This document shows positions 16,106-23,599 of a stretch of 27,685 nucleotides of DNA, in pieces. Position 1 is the stretch's first letter. Each line of letters opens with the position of its first letter. Under the pieces are notes generated by a model, which worked only from the letters and a program-made list of their open reading frames with translations, was not told the origin of the DNA and made no database searches. The DNA is taken from NCBI GenBank assembly GCA_965368085.1, contig CBDULP010000025.1, positions 1-27,685 on the forward strand, read 5' to 3'. Made by a program: the position numbers and the translations under genes. The DNA is from Peptoclostridium sp965368085 (GTDB lineage Bacteria; Bacillota; Clostridia; Peptostreptococcales; Peptostreptococcaceae).

Positions 16106-16152
16106 CAACGTCTAAATTTCCAACCAAAAATAGAACCACTCACAGTGATTTT

Positions 16153-16242
16153 TTAGCAGCCTGGCAGTCATAGAATTTCTTCCTTAGACCCATAGCTTTG
16201 CGTCCCTGTCTTTCAGCAGGTTTGCCCCGTTTTTCAAATATA
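16153..16242 (-). ncRNA. Cyclic di-GMP-I (GEMM-I) riboswitch aptamer
   Basis: On the minus strand the RNA shows all class I landmarks in order: GGGGCAAACC, a P2 hairpin closed by GAAA, GGGACGCAAAGC, ATGGGTCTAAGG, a variable P3 arm, then CTATGACTGCCAGG and CTGCT. This matches the well-known clostridial and Vibrio Vc2 consensus. P1 looks short (GGCA with TGCT, one G-U). CTGCTAA at its 3' end (16159-16153) is complementary to TTAGCAG in the terminator (16092-16086), so ligand-dependent strand exchange is possible. It should tie chemoreceptor expression to intracellular c-di-GMP. Whether ligand turns expression on or off cannot be read with certainty. Confidence 0.95.
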
Positions 16243-16262
16243 TTTTAAATGTCGCCCTTTAA

Positions 16263-16291
16263 ATTCTACTGTTTTTCAAATACATTGTCAA
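16263..16291 (-). promoter_or_regulatory. Promoter of the riboswitch-chemoreceptor transcript
   Basis: On the minus strand a perfect -35 TTGACA (16291-16286) and -10 TAGAAT (16268-16263) are separated by exactly 17 bases. Transcription would begin near 16256, just ahead of the riboswitch. TATTTGAAAAAC occurs twice here, in the spacer and again before the aptamer. Confidence 0.85.
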
Positions 16292-16317
16292 TAATTCATT
16301 TTAAAAGACAGTAAAAT

Positions 16318-16338
16318 TCAGATTCTGATGGTCCATCA
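16318..16338. promoter_or_regulatory. Two overlapping dyads upstream of the chemoreceptor promoter
   Basis: TCAGA-T-TCTGA (16318-16328) and TGATGG-T-CCATCA (16326-16338) overlap. They lie 27-52 bp upstream of the -35 element, a fitting place for an activator or repressor site. No known regulator motif was recognised. Confidence 0.35.
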
Positions 16339-16395
16339 ATGCCTTTTCACATACATACTGCAAAATATGTCCTGTAAATTTTCTCAACCAAAATA

Positions 16396-16440
16396 AAAAA
16401 ACCACATGTGGCTTTTAAGCGCTAAGCCACTGTGGTTTTT
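16396..16440 (-). terminator. Terminator of the nucleoside operon
   Basis: A 17-bp stem with one bulged base: AAAAACCACA and GTGGCTT on one side pair with AAGCCAC and TGTGGTTTTT on the other, loop of 9 bases, then a T-run on the minus strand. It lies 20 bases after the phosphorylase stop codon and closely resembles the terminator at 16062-16105. Confidence 0.9.
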
Positions 16441-16459
16441 AATATACAAACAGAACTTA

Positions 16460-17185
16460 TTATATTGTTATTGCAGCTTCAAGCGCAAGCTTTATCTCGT
16501 TTTCCTCGCCCATGCTCGCAAGCTTTTCGCTGTCGACATAAAGGTCTATTCCTTCCTTTACATCTTCGCCGTATTTTACAACGTTGTTGAGTATAGAAGC
16601 CACTTTGACTCCCCTGAGCCTTCCGACCACAAACAGCGCCGCTGTCTCCATGTCTGAAGCCAGTATTCCTTTTTTGCTCCACTTTTCCATTATCTCCTGC
16701 TCTTCGTCTATATAAAACGAATCATGGCTTCTGACAACGCCCACATGGAATGGGATTTCCATGTTCTGTGCGTTAATCCTTAAGGATTCCAAAAGCTCAT
16801 GGTCTGCAACCGCGGGATATGAACTGTCCACATACATCTTCGAAGCTCCGTCTTCCCTTACGGCTCCGTTTACTATTATCAGGTCTCCTATTTCTATACC
16901 CTTTTGAACAGCTCCGGCGCTTCCTATCCTTATGAATTTTTTTGCGCCACAGGCTATCAGCTCTTCAAGCGCTATGGCCGCTGAAGCTCCTCCGATTCCT
17001 GTAGAGGTTATGCTGACAGGAACTCCCTTGTACTTTCCGGTAATGGTCTTAAACTCCCTGTTAAAGACTATCTCCCTGTATTCGTCAAGATACTGAGCAG
17101 CCCTTGTAACCCTTTCAGGGTCTCCCGGCAAAAGCACTATTTCCGCTACGTCTTCTTCACTGCATCTTATATGAGGCTGAAGCAT
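16460..17185 (-). CDS. Nucleoside phosphorylase (PNP/UDP family)
   Basis: A 241-residue cytoplasmic enzyme of the PNP_UDP_1 family that splits a nucleoside with phosphate into base and (deoxy)ribose 1-phosphate. Visible marks: LLPGDPERVTRAA (18-30, phosphate binding), STGIGGASAAIALEELI (61-77), FIRIGSAGAVQ (85-94), SHDSFYIDEEQ (153-163) and ASDMETAALFVVG (176-188) with the sugar-binding Met179 and Glu180. The pattern is closest to uridine phosphorylase or hexameric purine phosphorylase; base preference is not certain. It is the last gene of the nucleoside import operon: its ATG is only 4 bases past the stop of the second permease, and its ribosome binding site is weak (GGGATG), so translation is probably coupled. 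A strong terminator follows. The neighbours say the enzyme processes imported nucleosides. Confidence 0.92.
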   Translation of the reverse strand: MLQPHIRCSEEDVAEIVLLPGDPERVTRAAQYLDEYREIVFNREFKTITGKYKGVPVSITSTGIGGASAAIALEELIACGAKKFIRIGSAGAVQKGIEIGDLIIVNGAVREDGASKMYVDSSYPAVADHELLESLRINAQNMEIPFHVGVVRSHDSFYIDEEQEIMEKWSKKGILASDMETAALFVVGRLRGVKVASILNNVVKYGEDVKEGIDLYVDSEKLASMGEENEIKLALEAAITI

Positions 17186-17189
17186 GGTA

Positions 17190-18113
17190 TCACATCCCGT
17201 CCTTTAGGCCCATGAGGCCTTTTGCATTTTTTCTTTGAACAACAACAAATAGAACTGCTATTGTAGCAAGATAAGGTATCATCTGTGTAAACTGCGAAGG
17301 TATGCCTATGCTTTGAAGCCTTATTCCAAGCGCATCGAAGAATCCGAAAAGAAGCGCCGCCGCAAATGTCTTGGCAGGGTTGTACGCTCCAAATATTATC
17401 GCTGCAAGTGCTATGAAGCCTCTTCCTGCACTCATGTTTTCTGTAAATAGAGTGAGGTATCCAAGCGAAAGGTGAGCTCCCGCCATTCCGCAGAACACTC
17501 CGCACATAACGGAGCTCATGTATTTCATCTTCTTAGGGCTTACTCCTGCAGTCTCAAGAGACTCAGGATGCTCTCCCGAAGCTCTTAGCCAAAAGCCGTA
17601 AGGCATCTTGTAAAGGAATATGAACACTATTATAGTAAGTATCCAGCTTATATATACAAACACTGAGTGATTGTTCAGTATTGTATTTAAAAATTCTATT
17701 TTGTCTATAAAAGGAAGGCTCACATCTGGAAGCGGTTTTATGTCCGGCGACGAAAACGCACCCTTTACTCCGAATATACTCCTTAAAAGGAATACAGTAA
17801 GTCCTCCTGCAAATATGTTTATAGCTATTCCTATTATGAATTCGTCAGCTTTTAGCTCTATTACAAAAAATCCGAAAAGAAATCCCATTACTATTCCAGA
17901 AAGTATTGCCATTACTACTCCCATAAAAGAACTTGCAAAGAAGTAGCTTCCAAGGACTCCAAAGAAAGCCCCTATGAGTATCATTCCTTCCATTCCTATG
18001 TTGAGTATGCCCGCATGCATTGTAAGAAGACCTCCAAGGCCTGCAAGTATAAGCGGGGTTGCCGTTCTTATCGTGTTTTGAATTAGTGCAAGATTGAGTA
18101 TGTCCTTAATCAT
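17190..18113 (-). CDS. ABC nucleoside transporter, permease 2 (NupQ/BmpC-like)
   Basis: A 307-residue integral membrane permease of the BPD_transp_2 type used by BMP/Nup nucleoside importers. It starts MIKDILNLALIQNTIRTATPLILAGLGGLLTMHAGILNIGMEG, a family hallmark, and has about eight to ten hydrophobic segments. The cytoplasmic coupling loop GEHPESLETAGVSPKKMKYMS (about 180-200) would contact the ATPase. It ends with RKNAKGLMGLKDGM. The start ATG overlaps the preceding permease stop by 4 bases (ATGA), so the two permeases are co-translated and should form a heterodimer. A B. subtilis guanosine transporter (NupNOPQ) is the closest functional analogue I know; guanosine specificity is not proven here. 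Confidence 0.93.
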   Translation of the reverse strand: MIKDILNLALIQNTIRTATPLILAGLGGLLTMHAGILNIGMEGMILIGAFFGVLGSYFFASSFMGVVMAILSGIVMGFLFGFFVIELKADEFIIGIAINIFAGGLTVFLLRSIFGVKGAFSSPDIKPLPDVSLPFIDKIEFLNTILNNHSVFVYISWILTIIVFIFLYKMPYGFWLRASGEHPESLETAGVSPKKMKYMSSVMCGVFCGMAGAHLSLGYLTLFTENMSAGRGFIALAAIIFGAYNPAKTFAAALLFGFFDALGIRLQSIGIPSQFTQMIPYLATIAVLFVVVQRKNAKGLMGLKDGM

Positions 18114-19177
18114 ATCTGCTTCACCTTCTTTCCTAAAGTGAGTTTTTTCCTCATAAGTATCTCTCTAAGCCCATTTTCACCTGCTATGAAAAGTATTATT
18201 ACGGACTGTATTACAAGCACAAGCTCTGAAGGAACTCCTGTGGTTACCTCCATTGCAGTCGATCCAGTCTTCAGCATTGCAAAGAATATTGACATGAACA
18301 CTATTCCTATTGGACTGTTTTTGACTATAAGCGCTATAAGCATCCCGTCAAATGCAAGGCCCTTTGAAATGTTTTGTAAGAATCTGTAGTGTATTCCGTA
18401 AACCTCGAAAGCCCCTGCTATGCCGCAAAGCGCTCCAGATATCATCATTGCAACAAGCATGTATTTCTTGTTGTTTATTCCTCCATACCTTGCAAATATG
18501 CTGTTAGCCCCTACCACCTTGAAATTGTATCCAAACGATGTTCTCTTTATAAGATAGTACATTAAAAATGCTATGAATATAGTGTAGAATATGCTCGTGT
18601 TAAGCTTTGAAAGAGGAATAAGATTTTGGAACTTGTAGCCTTCCGCTATCATATCGGTTCCACCCATGCTTCCCTGTGAAGACCTGAAAGGATAGTTTAC
18701 AAGATATCCCGCAAAGAGTATAGCCACGCTGTTTAGCATTATAGTCGTTATTACCTCGTCTATTTTAAAATGAACCTTTAATACGCCAGGGAAATATGCG
18801 TAAAGCCCCCCGACTGCCATTGAGGCCAAAACAGCAAGTATTACAGCTACAAATGCCGGCAGGTCCGTGAATGTAAATCCCACATATGCAGCCGCAAATG
18901 CTCCTAGATAAAGCTGTCCCTCTCCTCCTATGTTGTATATGCCGCTCATGAAAGCTATTGCAGTTGCAAGTCCCGTAAGTATAAGCGGAATCGTCTTCAC
19001 AAGAGTTGTAGCCATATTGTATTTTGTACCAAATGCCCCGTATACAAGAGCTCCGTATCCATGCAGGGGATTTTGTCCGTTAATCAGCATTATAACGGCT
19101 CCAAGAAGTAGCGCCAAGCCTATCGAAACCGCAAGAGACCCCACATAGCCTCCTTTTCTCTTTATCCATTCCTTCAT
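18110..19177 (-). CDS. ABC nucleoside transporter, permease 1 (NupP/BmpB-like)
   Basis: A 355-residue polytopic permease, longer than its partner. Family marks are NGQNPLHGYGALVYGAFG (about 34-51), LTGLATAIAFMSGIYNIGGEGQLYLGAFAAAYVGF (about 67-101), FKIDEVITTIMLNSVAI, and the coupling loop GANSIFARYGGINNKKYMLVAMMISGALCGIAGAFEV. It has a basic N-terminus (MKEWIKRKGGYVG) and a basic C-terminus (MRKKLTLGKKVKQI), both likely in the cytoplasm. AGGAAGGTG precedes the ATG. It lies 3 bases after the ATPase gene and overlaps the next permease gene by 4 bases. Confidence 0.93.
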   Translation of the reverse strand: MKEWIKRKGGYVGSLAVSIGLALLLGAVIMLINGQNPLHGYGALVYGAFGTKYNMATTLVKTIPLILTGLATAIAFMSGIYNIGGEGQLYLGAFAAAYVGFTFTDLPAFVAVILAVLASMAVGGLYAYFPGVLKVHFKIDEVITTIMLNSVAILFAGYLVNYPFRSSQGSMGGTDMIAEGYKFQNLIPLSKLNTSIFYTIFIAFLMYYLIKRTSFGYNFKVVGANSIFARYGGINNKKYMLVAMMISGALCGIAGAFEVYGIHYRFLQNISKGLAFDGMLIALIVKNSPIGIVFMSIFFAMLKTGSTAMEVTTGVPSELVLVIQSVIILFIAGENGLREILMRKKLTLGKKVKQI

Positions 19178-19180
19178 ATT

Positions 19181-20713
19181 CTATACACCTTCCTGTCCTC
19201 TGTGTCCCGTCATATAGTAGCCTATGTCCTTTTTATCTATTTCTCCATTTTTGAAGTTTCCTGTTATGTGCCCCTCGTAAAGGGTTATTATTCTGTCTGA
19301 AAGCCTGAATATCTCGTCCAGTTCGGCTGAAAGAAGAAGTATTGCACAGCCTTCATTTCTCTTTTTTATTATCTGCTCGTGTATGAACTCTATTGCTCCT
19401 ATATCCACACCTCTTGTAGGCTGCGCTATAAGAAGTATTGGAGTATTAAATGAAAATTCCCTTGCAATTACAACTTTTTGCATGTTTCCGCCCGAAAGCG
19501 AACCCGCGCTTACATCCTGTCCCGCCGTTCTTACATCGAATTTTTTTATAAGGTTTGATGTGAATTCTCTTATCTTGTTCATTTTAAGGTGGACTCCATT
19601 TTTAGAAAACTCCTCGCTATGCTGGCTGCCCATAAGCATGTTTTCTGTTATAGAGTCGTCTTTGCTAAGTCCCATCACAAGTCTGTCCTCAGGTATGTGT
19701 GCAACCCCTATATCCCTTATCTTGCGGGGGCTCATACCGTTTATTCTGACATCCTTCATGTAGACATTTCCGCCTTTTATGTTTCTCATTCCGGAAAGGG
19801 TTTCTATAAGCTCGGTCTGACCGTTGCCTTCTATTCCGGCAACTCCAAGTATCTCTCCAGCCCTGACTTCAAGACTTATCCCCTTAAGCCCGTCAAACCC
19901 TCTGTTGTCAAGGGCCATTAGGTCTTCCACCTTTATCAGAGCATCTCCATCTATTTCATCCCTCTCAAGGTCTTCAAAAAGGACTTCTCTTCCAACCATC
20001 ATCTCAGCAAGTGACTTTTCCGTCATATCGCTTGTCTGGTGAACTCCTATGAGCTTTCCCTGTCTCATTACAGCAACCCTGTCTGATATGGCAAGCACTT
20101 CGTTCAGCTTATGAGTAATTATTATTACAGTCTTGCCCATCTCGTCAACAAGCTTTCTTATGACCCTGAAAAGATCCTCTGTTTCTTGAGGCGTAAGCAC
20201 CGCTGTAGGCTCGTCAAGTATAAGTATGTCTGCACCTCTGTAAAGGGTTTTTAGTATTTCCACCCTCTGCTGGACGCCAACAGACATGTCCTCTATTTTA
20301 GCCGTTGGATCTACTTCAAGTCCGTACTGGACACTTACCGACTTGACTTTTTCATTCGCATTCTTTTGATCCACAAGCACTTTATCCTTTAGTGGTTCCA
20401 TTCCAAGCACAACGTTTTGCGCTATTGTAAATGACGGTACCAGCATGAAATGCTGGTGAACCATTCCTATTCCATTTTCTATGGCGCTTTTGGGGCTAAA
20501 TGACTCTATTTTTTTGCCCCTTATATAAACTTCTCCTTCAGTTGGAGGGTGAAGTCCGTACATGGTCTTCATAAGAGTTGATTTTCCGGCTCCATTCTCG
20601 CCCACTACAGCAAATATTTCGCCCTTGTTTATTTCAAGGCTTATATTGTCGTTTGCAAGCACTCCCGGAAACCTCTTTGTTACATTTTTCAGTTCTATTA
20701 TTTTTTCTGGCAT
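19181..20713 (-). CDS. ABC nucleoside transporter, tandem ATPase (NupO-like)
   Basis: A 510-residue protein with two fused ABC domains, as in sugar and nucleoside importers. Domain 1 has Walker A GENGAGKST (38-46), signature MSVGVQQRVEIL and Walker B ILILDEPTAVLTP. Domain 2 has a degenerate Walker A, VAGIEGNGQTELIE, with no GKS/T, but an intact signature LSGGNMQKVVIARE and a variant Walker B ILLIAQPTRGVD, where Ala-Gln replaces Asp-Glu. So only one complete ATP hydrolysis site is expected, normal for this class. I chose ATG at 20713, which follows AGGTAG at about 6 bases; the in-frame GTG 15 bases earlier abuts its GGGAG and is less likely. A strong hairpin terminator separates this gene from the binding-protein gene upstream. 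Confidence 0.94.
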   Translation of the reverse strand: MPEKIIELKNVTKRFPGVLANDNISLEINKGEIFAVVGENGAGKSTLMKTMYGLHPPTEGEVYIRGKKIESFSPKSAIENGIGMVHQHFMLVPSFTIAQNVVLGMEPLKDKVLVDQKNANEKVKSVSVQYGLEVDPTAKIEDMSVGVQQRVEILKTLYRGADILILDEPTAVLTPQETEDLFRVIRKLVDEMGKTVIIITHKLNEVLAISDRVAVMRQGKLIGVHQTSDMTEKSLAEMMVGREVLFEDLERDEIDGDALIKVEDLMALDNRGFDGLKGISLEVRAGEILGVAGIEGNGQTELIETLSGMRNIKGGNVYMKDVRINGMSPRKIRDIGVAHIPEDRLVMGLSKDDSITENMLMGSQHSEEFSKNGVHLKMNKIREFTSNLIKKFDVRTAGQDVSAGSLSGGNMQKVVIAREFSFNTPILLIAQPTRGVDIGAIEFIHEQIIKKRNEGCAILLLSAELDEIFRLSDRIITLYEGHITGNFKNGEIDKKDIGYYMTGHRGQEGV

Positions 20714-20750
20714 ATTATCTACCTGCACCTCCCGGTATAAAGTTTTCCTA

Positions 20751-20785
20751 AAAAAATGAAGAAGCAGGCCGCTTCTTCATTTTTT
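20751..20785. terminator. Intra-operon terminator/attenuator between binding protein and ATPase genes
   Basis: A perfect 15-bp stem, AAAAAATGAAGAAGC (20751-20765) and GCTTCTTCATTTTTT (20771-20785), with a 5-base loop and T-run on both strands. It starts 7 bases after the binding-protein stop. Partial read-through would give more lipoprotein than transporter, as is common in ABC importers. Confidence 0.9.
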
Positions 20786-20791
20786 ATTACT

Positions 20792-21793
20792 TTAAACTTC
20801 TGGAACTTCTATCTCTTTTTTCGATATCATTTCCTTAAGTTCTTGTATTTTAGCCTTTGTTTCTTCGCTTACAAGCTGAGGCATGTCCTCTGTTCCATAT
20901 CCTATGTTGACACCATTTTCATTTGTGCCGTACTTGTAAACTTTTCCTGATTCAAATGTTCCGTTTTGTATTCTCTCTATAGACTCGTAAACTGAAAGTC
21001 CAACTCCTTTTATCATGCTGGCAATTATAACATCAGGGTTTATATATCTTTGGTCTGAGTCAACGCCTATAGCTTTTTTATTTACATCTTTTGCAGCTTC
21101 AAATACACCTTCTCCAGTTTTTCCTGCAACCTGGAATATTATATCTACGCCCTTTGAGTAAAGAGCAAGTGCACTTTCTTTTCCTCTTGCAGGGTCTTCA
21201 AAGCTCTCTGCAAATATTACTTCTATTTGAACGTCAGGGTTTACATACTTGGCTCCTGCTTCATACCCTACTCTGAAGTTTCTTATTACAGGTATGTCTG
21301 CTCCCCCTACCATTCCTATCTTTCCAGTTTCGCTCTCAAGTGCCGCAAGCGCTCCGGCAAGGAATGCCCCTTCGTTTTCCATGTAGTCTATCGAAGTAAG
21401 GTTGTCAATTCCCTCTATAACGTTGTCTATATATATGAATTTTTTGTCAGGGAACTGTGGTGCAACTTCTTTTAGAGTCTGATCGAATTCGAAACCTACA
21501 GCTATTATAACATCGCTTGTCTGAGCTGCATTGATCATCTGGTCTGTATAAAGGCCCGGATCGTTCTTACACTCGAATACCTTGCCTTCAACTCCAAGCT
21601 CAGCTTTTGCCTTTTCAAATCCTTCATTACTTGAATCGTAGAATGAACGGTCTCCAAGTCCGCCTGCAACTACAAGTGCCACGTTAAGCTTTGATTCGTC
21701 TGTTGCTGGTGCTTCTTCTTGTCCGCCACATCCGGCAAGTGCAAATGTAAGCATCATTATAATGCTTAAAAGAACTGAAATTTTTTTCTTCAT
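20792..21793 (-). CDS. BMP-family nucleoside-binding lipoprotein
   Basis: A 333-residue substrate-binding protein of the BMP/PnrA/NupN family. The signal peptide MKKKISVLLSIIMMLTFA runs into the lipobox LAGC with lipidated Cys22, then an acidic linker (GGQEEAPATDESK) and the binding domain. Family marks are VALVVAGGLGDRSFYDSSNEGFEKAK, GFEFDQTLKEVAPQFPDKKFIYID, NEGAFLAGALAALES, KIGMVGGADIPVIRNFRVGYEAGAKYVNPD, and DIIFQVAGKTGEGVFEAAK. These proteins bind purine or pyrimidine nucleosides outside the membrane. The start at 21793 has AAGGAGGG at 7 bases; an upstream in-frame extension overlaps the regulator gene and is discarded. The gene is first of the transporter group and has its own possible promoter inside the end of the Crp gene. 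Confidence 0.95.
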   Translation of the reverse strand: MKKKISVLLSIIMMLTFALAGCGGQEEAPATDESKLNVALVVAGGLGDRSFYDSSNEGFEKAKAELGVEGKVFECKNDPGLYTDQMINAAQTSDVIIAVGFEFDQTLKEVAPQFPDKKFIYIDNVIEGIDNLTSIDYMENEGAFLAGALAALESETGKIGMVGGADIPVIRNFRVGYEAGAKYVNPDVQIEVIFAESFEDPARGKESALALYSKGVDIIFQVAGKTGEGVFEAAKDVNKKAIGVDSDQRYINPDVIIASMIKGVGLSVYESIERIQNGTFESGKVYKYGTNENGVNIGYGTEDMPQLVSEETKAKIQELKEMISKKEIEVPEV

Positions 21794-21814
21794 AATATTT
21801 CCCTCCTTATTTTT

Positions 21815-21843
21815 TATATACAGGCACATGCCTTGCATATCAA
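21815..21843 (-). promoter_or_regulatory. Possible internal promoter of the binding-protein gene
   Basis: On the minus strand TTGATA (21843-21838) and TATATA (21820-21815) are 17 bases apart; the -35 overlaps the stop codon of the Crp-like gene. The spacer holds AGGCA-N2-TGCCT (21822-21833), a small dyad that could be an operator. Confidence 0.5.
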
Positions 21844-22520
21844 CTGAATCTTTCGATTTCCCTCTCTCTTTCAAGCCCGTCGACATCCAGAACTTTTATC
21901 TCCTTTTCACTTTCCTCTATAAGACCTTTATCCCTTAGCTCCTTGAGCACCCTGTTTATGCTCCTTTTGGTAACCACGAAATTTTCACTCATATACTTCT
22001 TGCTGAGGAATATGTGCGGATTTTTACTCAGGAATTCATCCCGGCTGCAGTTTATCAGATAGTCGCACACTCTGAATTTCAGCGAATATAAAGTGTCTTC
22101 TATACTTTTTTTGGACGTCTTATACGATATGGAGCACATCGCCTTAAATATGTACATCATTACATCCGGATTTTCTTCAATCCACTTTAAAAAATCCTTT
22201 CTGAATATCCGTATTATGCCGGCTTTTGTTATGGCCTTAATTTCACATATGAACGGTAGGGAATCGATTACCTCAATTTCTCCAAAAAAATCCCCCTCTT
22301 TATTTACTGCCTGCGAATAGACCTTTCCCTTTTCAGATGTATGGCATACTTTCACGCATCCCGAAAGTATCACATAGAAACTGTCGTACACCTGATCCTG
22401 CCTGCATATAGTCTGTCCAGGACTATACTCTGAAATTTTGCATTTTTTCAAAAATTCCTCATCTATTGTATCGCACATCAGCTTTAAAAGCGGAAGCTTT
22501 TTGTTCCATTTTATATTCAT
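21840..22520 (-). CDS. Crp/Fnr-family transcriptional regulator
   Basis: A 226-residue DNA-binding regulator. The N-terminal cyclic-nucleotide-type beta-barrel spans about 10-125 and includes YSPGQTICRQDQVYDSFYVILSGCVKV and NKEGDFFGEIEVIDSLPFICEIKA. A C-terminal winged helix follows with LSKKYMSENFVVTKRSINRVLKELRDKGLIEE (about 173-204). It is not an Fnr: the four-cysteine iron-sulfur set is missing, although scattered cysteines exist. The effector is unknown. I chose ATG at 22520 behind GAGAGG at 6 bases; ATG at 22523 is also possible. The N-terminal extension seen in the longer frame is upstream DNA. It lies 46 bases before the nucleoside-binding lipoprotein gene in the same direction, so it probably controls nucleoside uptake and perhaps itself. 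Confidence 0.9.
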   Translation of the reverse strand: MNIKWNKKLPLLKLMCDTIDEEFLKKCKISEYSPGQTICRQDQVYDSFYVILSGCVKVCHTSEKGKVYSQAVNKEGDFFGEIEVIDSLPFICEIKAITKAGIIRIFRKDFLKWIEENPDVMMYIFKAMCSISYKTSKKSIEDTLYSLKFRVCDYLINCSRDEFLSKNPHIFLSKKYMSENFVVTKRSINRVLKELRDKGLIEESEKEIKVLDVDGLEREREIERFS

Positions 22521-22621
22521 CATATACCTCTCACAATATACTATTCTAATTGCAAAAGCCCCACCGAAAAAGGACATATGTCTCGATTTACAGTGTTCTT
22601 TTAACATCTTTACTATATATA

Positions 22622-22652
22622 TTTATACCTTTTTACACAAGTGTTGTAACAC
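22622..22652 (-). promoter_or_regulatory. Possible promoter with overlapping dyad upstream of the Crp-like gene
   Basis: The dyad GTGTT-N2-AACAC (22641-22652) covers a TTACAA -35-like element (minus strand, 22649-22644). A TATAAA -10-like element (22627-22622) follows after 16 bases. It is placed about 100-130 bp before the start codon and could be the regulator's own operator. Consensus matches are moderate. The rest of 22524-22740 holds no gene; ATCCCT/AGGGAT (22684-22704) is a short inverted repeat. Confidence 0.4.
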
Positions 22653-22740
22653 ATATTATCGAAATATCATCCCAAACCAATACATCCCTTGATTTCAGAG
22701 GGATACACGCAATATATAGCGGTTCCCTTCCGTAGTCATT

Positions 22741-23586
22741 TTACAATTTATGGTTTTCAATGTATGCATTCACATTTTCATTCATTTTTTCAACGAGAAG
22801 TTTTATGATTTTATTCGAAGTAGAGCAAAGTTTTATGTCATCTATTGACCCTATGGGCAATACATTGATTGAAGTCCCTGTTATAAATGCACCCTCATAT
22901 TTCTCAAGGCTGTTTGCGTGTATTTCATGCTCTACAACTTCTATTTCATTTTCTCTGCATATTTCAAGCACTTTTTTTCTTGTTATTCCAAGCAATACGT
23001 CTCCCGAAGGCGGAGTATGCACTTTCAAGCCCTTCACAAAGAACAGGTTCGATCTGCTGCCCTCAGTAACATATCCCTTTTCATTTACAAGAATGGCCTC
23101 GAACGCCCCCTCTTTTTCTCTTTTTCTGTTTATACTCTCCCGTTGCACCCTGTTTACAATCTTGGCATGCGGATTTTCCCTCTCCGAGTTATATAATATT
23201 GTGTGAATGCCCTCATCATACATCTGCTTTGGGGGATAAAAACTCTTTATGAAATATGCCATAAAGTCAAATCTTCCAGCCGAGAAATTGGCAGCCAAAA
23301 GCTTTACATTCATGTCATGCTCTCCATTAGCCTCAATAAGCCTTTTGATATGGCCCTTTATTTCAATGTCTTCCATATCTATATTCATTCCTATGAGCTC
23401 TGCGGATTTTTTCATCCTTTCCATATGTTCCTCTAGGTACAGGGCTGCGCCTTCTTTTATTCTTATGACTTCGTATACCGGGCGCTCGTTTGCAATCTCC
23501 ATAGGGTTAATGTCAGCTGCGCTTTTGATATTGCCGTTTAAAATAACGTATTCCAGAGCTGCCTCATTTGCCTGTTCTTTTTTCAT
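22741..23586 (-). CDS. Class IV PLP-dependent aminotransferase
   Basis: A 281-residue fold-type IV PLP enzyme, the group with branched-chain and D-amino-acid transaminases and aminodeoxychorismate lyase. Visible marks are VYEVIRIKEGAALYLEEHMERMKKSA (37-62), KIVNRVQRE with the likely PLP lysine Lys142 (142-150), EAILVNEKGYVTEGSRSNLFFVKG (about 162-185), the PLP-phosphate zone PPSGDVLLGITRKKVLEICREN, and ITGTSINVLPI near the end. Length is typical. The substrate cannot be read. GGAGG lies 7 bases before the ATG. It is divergent from glycerol kinase and both face a strong palindrome. No terminator was found after its stop, so read-through into the Crp-like gene is possible. Confidence 0.92.
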   Translation of the reverse strand: MKKEQANEAALEYVILNGNIKSAADINPMEIANERPVYEVIRIKEGAALYLEEHMERMKKSAELIGMNIDMEDIEIKGHIKRLIEANGEHDMNVKLLAANFSAGRFDFMAYFIKSFYPPKQMYDEGIHTILYNSERENPHAKIVNRVQRESINRKREKEGAFEAILVNEKGYVTEGSRSNLFFVKGLKVHTPPSGDVLLGITRKKVLEICRENEIEVVEHEIHANSLEKYEGAFITGTSINVLPIGSIDDIKLCSTSNKIIKLLVEKMNENVNAYIENHKL

Positions 23587-23599
23587 GATAAAGCCTCCG

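Noticed and set aside
15977..16108. 44-codon N-terminal extension of the chemoreceptor
   Set aside because: It overlaps the riboswitch terminator, has no ribosome binding site, and the usual basic-hydrophobic start begins at the ATG at 15976.
16226..16284. TATTTGAAAAAC repeated twice as a mobile or CRISPR-type repeat
   Set aside because: Only two short AT-rich copies, inside a promoter and leader, with no further array.
22521..22607. 29-codon N-terminal extension of the Crp-like regulator
   Set aside because: No ribosome binding site is present there, while GAGAGG stands before the ATGs at 22523/22520, and the extension has no family resemblance.
22684..22704. ATCCCT/AGGGAT as a terminator for the aminotransferase gene
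   Set aside because: Only 6 bp of stem and no T-run on either strand.
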